Positions 43,946-51,426 of a stretch of 64,000 nucleotides of DNA are shown here, piece by piece. Under the pieces are notes generated by a model. It made no database searches. It was not told the origin of the DNA and was given only the letters and a program-made list of their open reading frames with translations. Position numbers and translations under genes: made by a program. Positions within the stretch are counted from its first letter, which is position 1. Each line of letters begins with the position of its first letter. Source of the DNA: Luteimonas endophytica (GTDB lineage Bacteria > Pseudomonadota > Gammaproteobacteria > Xanthomonadales > Xanthomonadaceae); NCBI RefSeq assembly GCF_029887875.1, contig NZ_JARXRM010000025.1, forward strand, positions 62,001 through 126,000, read 5' to 3'.

Positions 43946-45187
43946 TCACCCCTTCACGCAGACCACCTGGCGCAGGGTGTGCACCACCTCGACCAGGTCC
44001 GACTGCGCCGCCATCACCGCGTCGATCGACTTGTAGGCCGCCGGCGACTCGTCGATCACCGCCTTGTCCTTGCGGCATTCGACGTGCGCGGTGGCCTCGC
44101 GGTGCTGGGCCAGGGTGATGTTCTGGCGCGCTGCGGTGCGGCTCATCACCCTTCCGGCGCCGTGGCTGCAGCTGTGGAAGCTGTCGGCGTTGCCGCGTCC
44201 TCGCACGATGTAGCTGCGCGTGCCCATGCTGCCGGGGATGATCCCCAGCTCGCCCGCGCGCGCGCTCACCGCACCCTTGCGGGTCACCAGCAGCGCCTCG
44301 CCGCCATGCGTCTCCTTCTGCACGTAGTTGTGGTGGCAGTTGACCGCCATCTTCTCGAGCTGGAACTTCGGCAGGCGCTGGCGCAGCTCGTGCAGCACCC
44401 GCGCCATCATCGCCTCGCGGTTCTCGCGGGCGTAGTCCTGCGCCCACGACACCGCCTCGACGTAGTCGTCGAACAGCGGCTCTCCTTCCATGAAGAACGC
44501 CAGGTCCTTGTCGGGCAGATGGAAGCCGAGCACGCGGTGCGCCAGCTGTTCGCGGGCGCGTTCGATGAAATAGCTGCCGATCAGGTTGCCGGTGCCGCGC
44601 GAGCCGGAGTGCAGCATCACCCACACCGCGTCGGCCTCGTCCAGGCAGATCTCGATGAAGTGATTGCCGCCGCCCAGGGTGCCGACCTGGCGGTCGAGCT
44701 TGTCGGTGCGGATGCGCCGGTGCTTGGCCTTGATCGTGTCCAGCCGCGCCGCCAGTCCCGATTGCGCGATGCGGGTGCCGATGCTGTCGGGCGGGCGGCG
44801 ATGCTCGCCGCCGGGACCGTTGCCGACCGGCACGCTGCGCTCGATTCCCGTACGCAGCTGCACCAGGCTGTCGGGAAGGTCGGAGGCGCGCAGGGTGGTC
44901 CGCACCGCGGCCATGCCGCAGCCGATGTCGACGCCGACCGCGGCCGGGATGATCGCGCCGCGGGTCGGGATCACCGAGCCGACGGTGGCGCCCTTGCCCA
45001 GGTGCACGTCGGGCATCACCGCCACCCAGGGCCCGACGAACGGGATCGCGGCGATGTTCCGCAGCTGGCGGTGGGCCTGGTCCTCGAGCGGCACCCCGCG
45101 CACCCAGCCCTTGATCGGGGTGGCGGCGCCTTCGGCGTGCAGCAGCTCGTAGTCGGCCATGGATCGGTTGCCATTCGGGGTATTCAT
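43946..45187 (-). CDS. rtcB: RtcB-family RNA-splicing ligase
   Basis: 413 residues from ATG 45187, or 404 from the Met at 45160, against 408 for E. coli RtcB. Catalytic features are VMPDVHLGKGATVGSVIPT, VGVDIGCGM (metal-binding Asp and Cys), GGGNHFIEI, LHSGSRGTGN, NCHHNYV and the guanylylated His in SHGAGRVMSR. It joins 2',3'-cyclic phosphate or 3'-phosphate ends to 5'-OH RNA with GTP and Mn. No rtcA or rtcR gene is adjacent, unlike in enterics. No clear Shine-Dalgarno decides between the two starts. Confidence 0.9.
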   Translation of the reverse strand: MNTPNGNRSMADYELLHAEGAATPIKGWVRGVPLEDQAHRQLRNIAAIPFVGPWVAVMPDVHLGKGATVGSVIPTRGAIIPAAVGVDIGCGMAAVRTTLRASDLPDSLVQLRTGIERSVPVGNGPGGEHRRPPDSIGTRIAQSGLAARLDTIKAKHRRIRTDKLDRQVGTLGGGNHFIEICLDEADAVWVMLHSGSRGTGNLIGSYFIERAREQLAHRVLGFHLPDKDLAFFMEGEPLFDDYVEAVSWAQDYARENREAMMARVLHELRQRLPKFQLEKMAVNCHHNYVQKETHGGEALLVTRKGAVSARAGELGIIPGSMGTRSYIVRGRGNADSFHSCSHGAGRVMSRTAARQNITLAQHREATAHVECRKDKAVIDESPAAYKSIDAVMAAQSDLVEVVHTLRQVVCVKG

Positions 45188-45263
45188 GACGCCCCCGGCG
45201 CGAGCATCCGGGGGCGTTCGCATGCCTCGGAGATCGGGGCCCCCGATCTCCCTGCCAAGGCGA

Positions 45264-46286
45264 TCAGGCGATGCGCACCAGGCGCTTGCCGAAGTTCTCG
45301 CCGCGGAGCAGGCCGATCAGACCCTGCGGCGCGTTCTCCAGACCTTCCACGATGTCCTCGCTGTAGCGGACCTTGCCGTCGCGCAGCCAGGCGCCCATCT
45401 CGCGCAGGAACTCCGGGTAGAGCTTGTTGAAGTCGAACACGATGAAGCCGCGGATGGTCAGCCGCCTGGCCAGCGCCAGCGCCATCAGCTGCGGCAGGCG
45501 ATCCGGCCCCGGCGGCGGCGCACTGTCGTTGTAGTGCGCGATCAACCCGCACACCGGTATCCGCGCGAACTCGTTGAGCAAGGGCAGCACCGCGTCGAAC
45601 ACGTGGCCACCGACGTTCTCGAAGTACACGTCGATGCCGTCCGGCACCGCCGCCTTCAGCTGCGCGGCGAAGTCGTCGGCGCGATGGTCCAGGGCGACGT
45701 CGAAGCCGAGATCGTCGCGCAGGTGCGCCACCTTGCGCGGACCGCCGGCGATACCGACCACGCGCGCGCCGCGCAGCTTCGCGATCTGGCCGACGGTGGC
45801 GCCGACCGGTCCGGAGGCGGCCGCCACCACCACGGTCTCGCCCGGCGCCGGCTTGCCGATCTCGCGCAGGCCCGCGTACGCGGTGAATCCGGGCATGCCG
45901 TACACGCCCAGCGCGGTGGTCAACGGCAGGTCGCCGGGATCGAGCTTGCGGCGCAGGCTGTCGCCATCGGCCACGGCATGGGTCTGCCAGCCGCCCTCGG
46001 CCAGCACCAGCTCGCCGGGCGCCAGATCCGGGTGCAGCGACTCCACCACCTCCGATACGGTGCCACCCTCCATCACCGCGCCGACCTCGATCGGGGCGAC
46101 ATAGGAACGGCCGGCGTTCATGCGCCCGCGCATGTAGGGGTCGAGCGAGAGCCAGCGGTTGCGCAGCAGCACCTGGCCCTTGCCGGGCACGGGCAGCGGG
46201 GCGCGCTCGATGCGGAAGTCGGCCTCGGTCGGCTCGCCGTTCGGTCGCGCGGCGAGCAGGACGCGGGTGTTCTGGGTGGCGGTCAT
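45264..46286 (-). CDS. NADPH-dependent MDR-family oxidoreductase (YncB/CurA-like)
   Basis: 340 residues of the zinc-independent leukotriene-B4-dehydrogenase branch of the MDR superfamily. Features are LSLDPYMRGRM near residue 55, VYGMPGFTAYAGLREIGKPAPGETVVV, the nucleotide-binding AASGPVGATVGQIAKLRGARVVGIAGG and YFENVGGHVFDAV. These enzymes reduce alpha,beta-unsaturated ketones and aldehydes. There are no structural zinc Cys. ATG 46286. The small gene at 46419 lies upstream in the same direction. Confidence 0.9.
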   Translation of the reverse strand: MTATQNTRVLLAARPNGEPTEADFRIERAPLPVPGKGQVLLRNRWLSLDPYMRGRMNAGRSYVAPIEVGAVMEGGTVSEVVESLHPDLAPGELVLAEGGWQTHAVADGDSLRRKLDPGDLPLTTALGVYGMPGFTAYAGLREIGKPAPGETVVVAAASGPVGATVGQIAKLRGARVVGIAGGPRKVAHLRDDLGFDVALDHRADDFAAQLKAAVPDGIDVYFENVGGHVFDAVLPLLNEFARIPVCGLIAHYNDSAPPPGPDRLPQLMALALARRLTIRGFIVFDFNKLYPEFLREMGAWLRDGKVRYSEDIVEGLENAPQGLIGLLRGENFGKRLVRIA

Positions 46287-46418
46287 GGCGCTCACGGTTC
46301 GCGGGGGAGTGCGCACCATAGCGCCGCCGGGGCGACGTGCGCGGCGGCGGCCGGCAATACTGCGTTGCGGCTGTGCAACGCCGTGGTGGACGCCGCCGGT
46401 CCCGGCCTCCGCACCGTG

Positions 46419-46625
46419 CTAGCCGGCCGACGCCGCGGCCCCGGGAGTGGCGGGCGCGTCCTGACCCGCGCTCCGCCGTCCGCGGCGCAGGTCGCCGGGC
46501 GGGTCCCGCAGCAGCGGCGGCAGCTCCGCCGCCGCGCCCGCGTCCGGCTCCGCCGCCAGCGCGCGCGCCAGGTGCGGGCTTGCGATATGCCCGTGCAGGA
46601 ACAGCAGTTCGTTCCAGATGCTCAT
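46419..46625 (-). CDS. Small hypothetical protein, divergent from a LysR gene
   Basis: 68 residues: MSIWNELLFLHGHIASPHLARALA, then an acidic Ala-rich stretch and a basic, disordered C-terminus (PPGDLRRGRRSAG). I do not know a named family. GGAG lies eight bases before ATG 46625, and a dyad related to one at the LysR start lies just upstream, which supports real expression. It could be the LysR target. Alternatively the longer start at 46655 would add MNRSSLGAFD, which seems unlikely. Confidence 0.55.
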   Translation of the reverse strand: MSIWNELLFLHGHIASPHLARALAAEPDAGAAAELPPLLRDPPGDLRRGRRSAGQDAPATPGAAASAG

Positions 46626-46641
46626 GTCGAACGCTCCAAGG

Positions 46642-46722
46642 CTTGAACGGTTCACAAGCTAGGCCGATAGTCGGAGGATGAAAATCGCTCAATTCCGAAA
46701 GCAGGCTTGAAATGGTTTCAAG
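46642..46722. promoter_or_regulatory. Two related dyads in the LysR divergent promoter
   Basis: CTTGAAA-TGG-TTTCAAG (46706-46722) is a perfect 7-bp inverted repeat that covers the LysR start codon. CTTGAA-CGG-TTCACAAG (46642-46658) is an imperfect version 17 bp from the small gene start. Their centres are 64 bp apart. They look like LysR-type operator sites (T-N11-A) for autoregulation and control of the divergent gene. Confidence 0.5.
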
Positions 46723-47659
46723 TCCGACCGCGGCGCCGAGGGACCTGCGCGCGCCGCTGCACGCGCTGCAGGGATTCGTGGCGGTGGCGCAGGCCGGCAG
46801 CCTGACCGGCGCGGCGGCGGCGCTGCACCTGACTGTCAGCGCCCTCAGCCACCAGATCGCCGCGCTCGAGCGGCGCCTGGACAGGCGGCTGTTCGAGCGC
46901 GGTCCGCGCGGCATGCATCCCACCGCCGACGGCCAGCGCCTGCTGCAGCAGGTCGCCCCGCACCTGGCGGCGATCGAGCAGGCGCTGCGACCGTTGGCGG
47001 CGCGGCGCGACCACGTGCTCACCCTCAGCGTTGTGCCGTCGCTGGCCTCGGCCTGGCTGCTGCCGCGGCTGCCGGGGTTCGCCGCCGCCAACCCGCAGCT
47101 CGACCTCAACCTGCTGTCGGACGCCGCGCTGGTGGACTTCGCCCGCGCCGGCGATGTCGACGCCGCGCTTCGCAGCGGCGGCGGCGCCTGGCCCGGGGTG
47201 ATCGCCGAGCACCTGTTCGACGAGTGGCTGGCGCCGGTGGCGAGCCCGGCGCTGGTGGCGCGGATGCGCCGCACCGGCGCCGGCACCGGCGATCTGGCGC
47301 GCTGGCCGCTGCTCGGCGACCCCGATCCCGAGGCCTGGCCGCAATGGTTCGCGCGCCACGGCGGGACCGTGCCGGCACGGTTCGCAGCGCGTTTCGACGA
47401 CGCCGAGGCGCTGCACCGGGCCGCCGCCGCCGGCATGGGGGTGGCGCTGGGCCGGCTGACCCGGGTCCGCCTGCTGCTGGAGTCGCGGCAGCTGCAGCGG
47501 CTGGGCCGCAAGCGCCTGCGGACCGGCTATGCGCACTACCTGGTGTATCCGCCGCACCGACAGGCGCACGCCGGCTTGCGCGCGTTCCGCGAGTGGCTGC
47601 ATGGCGAGGCGAGGCGGCATGCCGCCGCCAGCGGCAGCCGCGGCGCTGCGGCGCACTAA
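46712..47659 (+). CDS. LysR-family transcriptional regulator (GcvA-like)
   Basis: 315 residues. N-terminal helix-turn-helix (LHALQGFVAVAQAGSLTGAAAALHLTVSALSHQIAALERRL), then LFERGPRGMHPTADGQ and a substrate-binding domain of about 200 residues (LSVVPSLASAWLLPRL, VDAALRSGGGAWPGV). It belongs to the GcvA-like branch. The ATG 46712 lies inside a palindrome (CTTGAAATGGTTTCAAG), so the protein may shut off its own translation or transcription. It is divergent from the small gene at 46625; the inducer is unknown. Confidence 0.88.
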   Translation: MVSSPTAAPRDLRAPLHALQGFVAVAQAGSLTGAAAALHLTVSALSHQIAALERRLDRRLFERGPRGMHPTADGQRLLQQVAPHLAAIEQALRPLAARRDHVLTLSVVPSLASAWLLPRLPGFAAANPQLDLNLLSDAALVDFARAGDVDAALRSGGGAWPGVIAEHLFDEWLAPVASPALVARMRRTGAGTGDLARWPLLGDPDPEAWPQWFARHGGTVPARFAARFDDAEALHRAAAAGMGVALGRLTRVRLLLESRQLQRLGRKRLRTGYAHYLVYPPHRQAHAGLRAFREWLHGEARRHAAASGSRGAAAH

Positions 47660-47713
47660 CGGCCGCGGCCGGATTGGCGCTAGGCTGGCCGCCCCTCGAC
47701 CGGAGCCCGCCGA

Positions 47714-48604
47714 ATGAAGCGCACCCTGCTCGCCGCCCTGCTGCCCGCCCTGTTCGCCGCCTGTGCCGCCGAAAGCGACCCCCCCGCGGCCGCGACCACC
47801 CCCCCGCCCGCGGCCGAAGCCCCGGTTCCGGCGCCCGATGCCGCCGTGGACAGCGCCGCGGAGCTGGACCGGGTCCTCGCCGGCGACTGGCGCACGCCGG
47901 AGTTCGCCGCCCGCGACCAGTACCGCCACCCGAAGGAGACGCTGTCCTTCTTCGGTATCACCCCGGACATGACCGTGGTCGAGATCACCCCCGGCGGCGG
48001 CTGGTATGCCGAGATCCTGGCGCCCTACCTCTACGAGAACGGCACCTATGTCGCCGCCGTGGTGGACCCGGCCAGCCAGGAGGAGGCGGATTCTCGGGAG
48101 TACTATGCGCGCGCCCGCGACGGCCTGCGCGAGCGCCTGGGCGGCGAGCCGGAAGCGGTGTACGGCCGCGCCACCATGGTCGAGTTCGACCCGGCGGCGC
48201 CGCGCTTCGGCGAGCCGGGCACCGCCGACGCCGTGCTCACCTTCCGCAACGTCCACAACTGGCTGGGCAACGACACCGCGAACGGCATGTTCCAGGGCTT
48301 CTTCGAGGTGCTCAAGCCGGGCGGCGTGCTCGGCGTGGTCGAGCACCGCGCGGAGCAGGAGCTGCCCAAGGACGACGAGTCCGGTTATGTCGCCGAGGCG
48401 ACGGTGATCGCGCTGGCCGAAAGCGCCGGCTTCCGGCTGGTGGACCGCAGCGACATCAACGCCAACCGCGACGACACCCGCGACCACCCCAACGGGGTGT
48501 GGACGCTGCCGCCCTCCAACAACCACGACGAGGCCGACGCCGAGAAGTACGCCGCGATCGGCGAGAGCGACCGCATGACGCTGCGTTTCGTCAAGCCCGA
48601 ATGA
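47714..48604 (+). CDS. Exported SAM-methyltransferase-like lipoprotein
   Basis: 296 residues. A signal peptide with LFAAC gives a probable lipid-modified Cys, followed by a Pro/Ala linker (about 20-50). The rest is a class I methyltransferase-like fold: MTVVEITPGGGWYAEILAPYL in place of motif I (GxGxG), ADAVLTFRNVHNWL as the post-motif segment, and FFEVLKPGGVLGVVEHR. SAM is not expected in the periplasm, so it either binds another ligand or has lost catalysis. A family of such secreted methyltransferase-like proteins exists in Xanthomonadaceae. Function unknown. Confidence 0.78.
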   Translation: MKRTLLAALLPALFAACAAESDPPAAATTPPPAAEAPVPAPDAAVDSAAELDRVLAGDWRTPEFAARDQYRHPKETLSFFGITPDMTVVEITPGGGWYAEILAPYLYENGTYVAAVVDPASQEEADSREYYARARDGLRERLGGEPEAVYGRATMVEFDPAAPRFGEPGTADAVLTFRNVHNWLGNDTANGMFQGFFEVLKPGGVLGVVEHRAEQELPKDDESGYVAEATVIALAESAGFRLVDRSDINANRDDTRDHPNGVWTLPPSNNHDEADAEKYAAIGESDRMTLRFVKPE

Positions 48605-48710
48605 GCCCTGGCGCGCCCGCGGACGGAAGCCGCGGGCGCGTGGCGGGGGCGAAGCTGGTGTACGCTTCGCGCGCGCTGTTCGCGTCCATTCGTCCATCCC
48701 AGGGGGTTCC

Positions 48711-49124
48711 ATGCGTCTTGCTCGTTCATTGATTCCGTTCGCCATCGCCGCACTGGCCGCGGTGCCGGCCGCCGCCGCCGAACCGCTGCCGCCCGGCAAG
48801 ACCGTGGAAGGCACGCTGCGCGCCGAGGACCGCCCGGCCGACAACGGCGGCCGCAGCCACGACTACACCCTGGAGCTGACCGAGGGCCAGCTGGTGGCGA
48901 TCACCGTCAAGTCGACCGAGTTCGACCCGGTGGTGATCCTGTTCGGGCCCGACAATGAGCGCATCGCCGAGAACGACGACAAGGAAGGCGGCGGGACCGA
49001 CTCGCTGCTGGTCACTTCCGCCCCGTCCACCGGCAAGCACACGGTCCGGGTCAACTCGCTGCCGATGGGCGACGGCCACACCGGCGCGTACTCGGTGCGC
49101 GCGGTGGTGATCAGCGAAGACTGA
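48711..49124 (+). CDS. Exported PPC-domain protein
   Basis: 137 residues with signal peptide (IPFAIAALAAVPAAAA, cleavage at AAA-EP). The mature part is one pre-peptidase C-terminal (PPC)-type beta-sandwich: GTLRAEDRPADNGGRSHDYTLELTEG, ITVKSTEFDPVVILFGPDNE and GAYSVRAVV. PPC domains usually flank secreted proteases and bind surfaces; here it stands alone. The gene lies 18 bp before rluE and may share a transcript. Confidence 0.75.
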   Translation: MRLARSLIPFAIAALAAVPAAAAEPLPPGKTVEGTLRAEDRPADNGGRSHDYTLELTEGQLVAITVKSTEFDPVVILFGPDNERIAENDDKEGGGTDSLLVTSAPSTGKHTVRVNSLPMGDGHTGAYSVRAVVISED

Positions 49125-49142
49125 AGCGCGGCCGCGGCCGCG

Positions 49143-49688
49143 GTGCTGATCGCGTTCAACAAGCCGTACGGGGTGCTGTGCCAGTTCACCGACCGCAGCA
49201 CCCCGCCGCGCGCCACCCTGGCCGGCTTCGGCCTGCCGGCCGCGGTCTATCCCGCCGGCCGCCTCGACCACGACAGCGAAGGCCTGCTGCTGCTGACCGA
49301 CGACGGTGCCCTGGCGCACCGCATCACCGACCCGCGCCACAAGCTGGCCAAGACCTACTGGGCGCAGGTCGAAGGCGCTCCAGGGCCGGAGCAACTGACG
49401 GCATTGCGCAACGGCGTCGAGCTGCGCGACGGGCCCACCCGGCCCGTCGTGGCCGAAGCCATCGGCGCCCCGTCGCTGTGGCCGCGCGACCCGCCGGTGC
49501 GGTTCCGCAAGCGGGTGCCGGACGCCTGGCTCGAGCTGGTGCTACGGGAGGGCCGCAACCGCCAGGTACGGCGCATGACCGCGGCGGTCGGCCTGCCCAC
49601 CCTGCGCCTGGTCAGGGTCGCGATCGGGCCGTGGCAGCTGCGCGGCCTGGCGCCGGGACAGTGGACCGAGGTAGCGCCGAGCCTCTGA
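49143..49688 (+). CDS. rluE: 23S rRNA pseudouridine synthase, RluE-like
   Basis: 181 residues from GTG 49143. Motif I FNKPYGVLCQFT, the catalytic Asp motif AGRLDHDSEGLLLLT, and the C-terminal GRNRQVRRMTAAVGLPTLRLVRVAIGPW define the RsuA/RluB/E/F family. There is no N-terminal S4 domain, which fits RluE (U2457 in E. coli 23S rRNA). Length is shorter than E. coli RluE (217), because the basic N-terminal extension is missing. Confidence 0.88.
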   Translation: MLIAFNKPYGVLCQFTDRSTPPRATLAGFGLPAAVYPAGRLDHDSEGLLLLTDDGALAHRITDPRHKLAKTYWAQVEGAPGPEQLTALRNGVELRDGPTRPVVAEAIGAPSLWPRDPPVRFRKRVPDAWLELVLREGRNRQVRRMTAAVGLPTLRLVRVAIGPWQLRGLAPGQWTEVAPSL

Positions 49689-49705
49689 AATGAACGCTTA
49701 AGTTT

Positions 49706-49794
49706 GTTCATGAACGGGCCGGCCAGAGGCCTGGCGAAGACGGTGCAAACGTGAGCAATTCTGCTAACTTGGCAGGGATATTCGCGTTCATGAA
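49706..49794. promoter_or_regulatory. Two TTCATGAA dyads before the hybrid regulator
   Basis: GTTCATGAAC (49706-49715) is a perfect palindrome, and GTTCATGAA (49786-49794) is a near copy exactly 80 bp downstream, next to the gene start. A GCCAG-AGGC-CTGGC hairpin lies between, near 49722. The arrangement suggests a repressor that binds both, but no factor can be named. Confidence 0.35.
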
Positions 49795-49803
49795 AGTGAT
49801 CCC

Positions 49804-50907
49804 ATGGTCAAGGGCAGTACCGCTTCGGGTCGGATCCTCGTCGTCGACGACCAGCCTGCGAACCTGCGCGTGGTCGGCACGCTGCTGTCCCGCAACGGCT
49901 ACGAGGTGCTCGATGCCGGCGACGGCGAGCAGGCATTGCGGATCGCCACCGAGCAGCTGCCCGACCTGATCCTGCTCGACGTGCTGATGCCCGGCATGGA
50001 CGGGTTCCAGGTGCTGGCCGAGATCAAGCAGCGCGACACGCTGATGCGCCTGCCGGTGGTCTGCCTGACCGCCGCGCGCGATCGCGAGCAGCTGCTGCGT
50101 GCGTTCGATGCCGGCGCGGTGGACTACGTGACCAAGCCGTTCCTGCCCGAGGAGCTGCTGGCGCGGGTCAGCGCGCACATCGGTCTCAAGCTGACCCGCG
50201 ACCGCCTGGAGCGGGTCGCGCGCGAACGCCAGGAACTGGTGAATCTGGTCGCCCACGATCTGAAGAACCCGCTCAGCAGCGTCCTGTTCGCGGTCGACAT
50301 GCTGCGTGCCGGCGAGGTGCGCGAAGACCGAGTTCCCCGGTATCTCGAGACGATCAACGACAGCGCCAACGATGCGCTCGGCTATATCCGCCGCTATCTC
50401 GAGACCCAGCGCGCCGCCCGCGATGAGCCGGCGGCGGCGGTGGCGCCGCTGTCCGACGTGCTGGGATGGCTGGAGCGCCGCTATGCGCTGCAGTTCGAGG
50501 CGCGCGATCGTCGCCTGTCGGTCTCGGCGCCGAACGACGCCATGGCGGTCGCGATCGACCCGCTGGTGCTGCGCCAGGTCGCGGAAAACCTGGTCACCAA
50601 TGCAATGAAGTACGCGCCGCACAGCGACCTGGAGATCGGCTGCCGGCGCGGTGCCGACGGGTTCCTGCAGTTGGTGTTCGAGGACCGGGGGCCGGGCATC
50701 CCGGCCGCCAAGCAGCGGCAGCTGTTCCAGCCGTTCGTACGCCTGCAGGGCGGCCAGCCGGCGCCCGGGGACATGTCCAGCGGGCTCGGCCTGTCGCTGG
50801 CCAAGCAGATCGTCGGCGAGGCCGGTGGCCAGCTCTGGTACGAGGACCGCGACGGCGGCGGGGCGCGCTTCGTGATCGAACTGCCCGAGGCGCGGTTGCC
50901 GGCCTAG
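49804..50907 (+). CDS. Response regulator-histidine kinase hybrid (receiver first)
   Basis: 367 residues. Receiver domain at about 10-125 (ILVVDDQPANLRVVG, phospho-Asp in LILLDVLMPGMDGF, Lys in YVTKPFLPEELLARV). A short linker leads to a kinase core: H-box LVAHDLKNPLSSVLFAV, N-box AENLVTNAMKYAPHS, G1 FEDRGPGIPAAK and G2 SSGLGLSLAKQIVG. No membrane helices. The order receiver-kinase, with no other output, is typical for members that work in phosphorelays with a separate partner. Monocistronic; an unusual dyad-rich leader precedes it. Confidence 0.88.
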   Translation: MVKGSTASGRILVVDDQPANLRVVGTLLSRNGYEVLDAGDGEQALRIATEQLPDLILLDVLMPGMDGFQVLAEIKQRDTLMRLPVVCLTAARDREQLLRAFDAGAVDYVTKPFLPEELLARVSAHIGLKLTRDRLERVARERQELVNLVAHDLKNPLSSVLFAVDMLRAGEVREDRVPRYLETINDSANDALGYIRRYLETQRAARDEPAAAVAPLSDVLGWLERRYALQFEARDRRLSVSAPNDAMAVAIDPLVLRQVAENLVTNAMKYAPHSDLEIGCRRGADGFLQLVFEDRGPGIPAAKQRQLFQPFVRLQGGQPAPGDMSSGLGLSLAKQIVGEAGGQLWYEDRDGGGARFVIELPEARLPA

Positions 50908-50924
50908 GGCGCCCGCCCAGCGCG

Positions 50925-51314
50925 CTAGCTGTCGTTGCCGTCGTTACCGGTGGTGGTTCGGCTGCGCCGCGAAGCGGTCTTGCGCGGCCGCGAAGTCCGC
51001 GAAGGGCTGGCGCGGCGGGCCTCGACCCGCTTGGACTTGCCTTCGAGGGTGCTGCCCTGGCCGTTGCCGTTCTGGCGGCGCCGCAGCGCGTAGATCAGCA
51101 GACCGGCACCCGCCGCTGCGACCGCCGCGGCCACGGTGACCGCAGGATTGCGCCGCGCCAGCTTGCCGGCGGTCCGGGCGCTGGCGCGCGCGGCGCCGAG
51201 CGCCATGCCCGCCCGCAGCCAGGTGGTGGCGGTCGGGGCGGAATGGCGCAGGCCGTCGCCGACCTGGCCGGCGAGCTCCAGGGCCTTGCCCTGCAGGATG
51301 TCGAGCTTGCTCAT
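50925..51314 (-). CDS. Small membrane protein with basic tail
   Basis: 129 residues. An amphipathic N-terminal region (LDILQGKALELAGQVGDGLRHS) is followed by a hydrophobic helix (PAVTVAAAVAAAGAGLLIYAL, about 57-77). The last 50 residues are Arg/Lys/Ser-rich (RRRQNGNGQ, KSKRVEARR, RTSRPRKTASRRSR) and likely disordered in the cytoplasm, where they could bind nucleic acid. I do not recognise a family. It is convergent with the hybrid regulator gene. Confidence 0.6.
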   Translation of the reverse strand: MSKLDILQGKALELAGQVGDGLRHSAPTATTWLRAGMALGAARASARTAGKLARRNPAVTVAAAVAAAGAGLLIYALRRRQNGNGQGSTLEGKSKRVEARRASPSRTSRPRKTASRRSRTTTGNDGNDS

Positions 51315-51426
51315 CGGAAACCTCTGTGCGTGCACGGATGCGATAGTCGCGACCGCCGCAGTATCGAAGCGCGGCCGTGGCGGCTGCGTGAGCGGGTGGC
51401 CGCCGCGCTGAACGCGGGCCGTCCGC

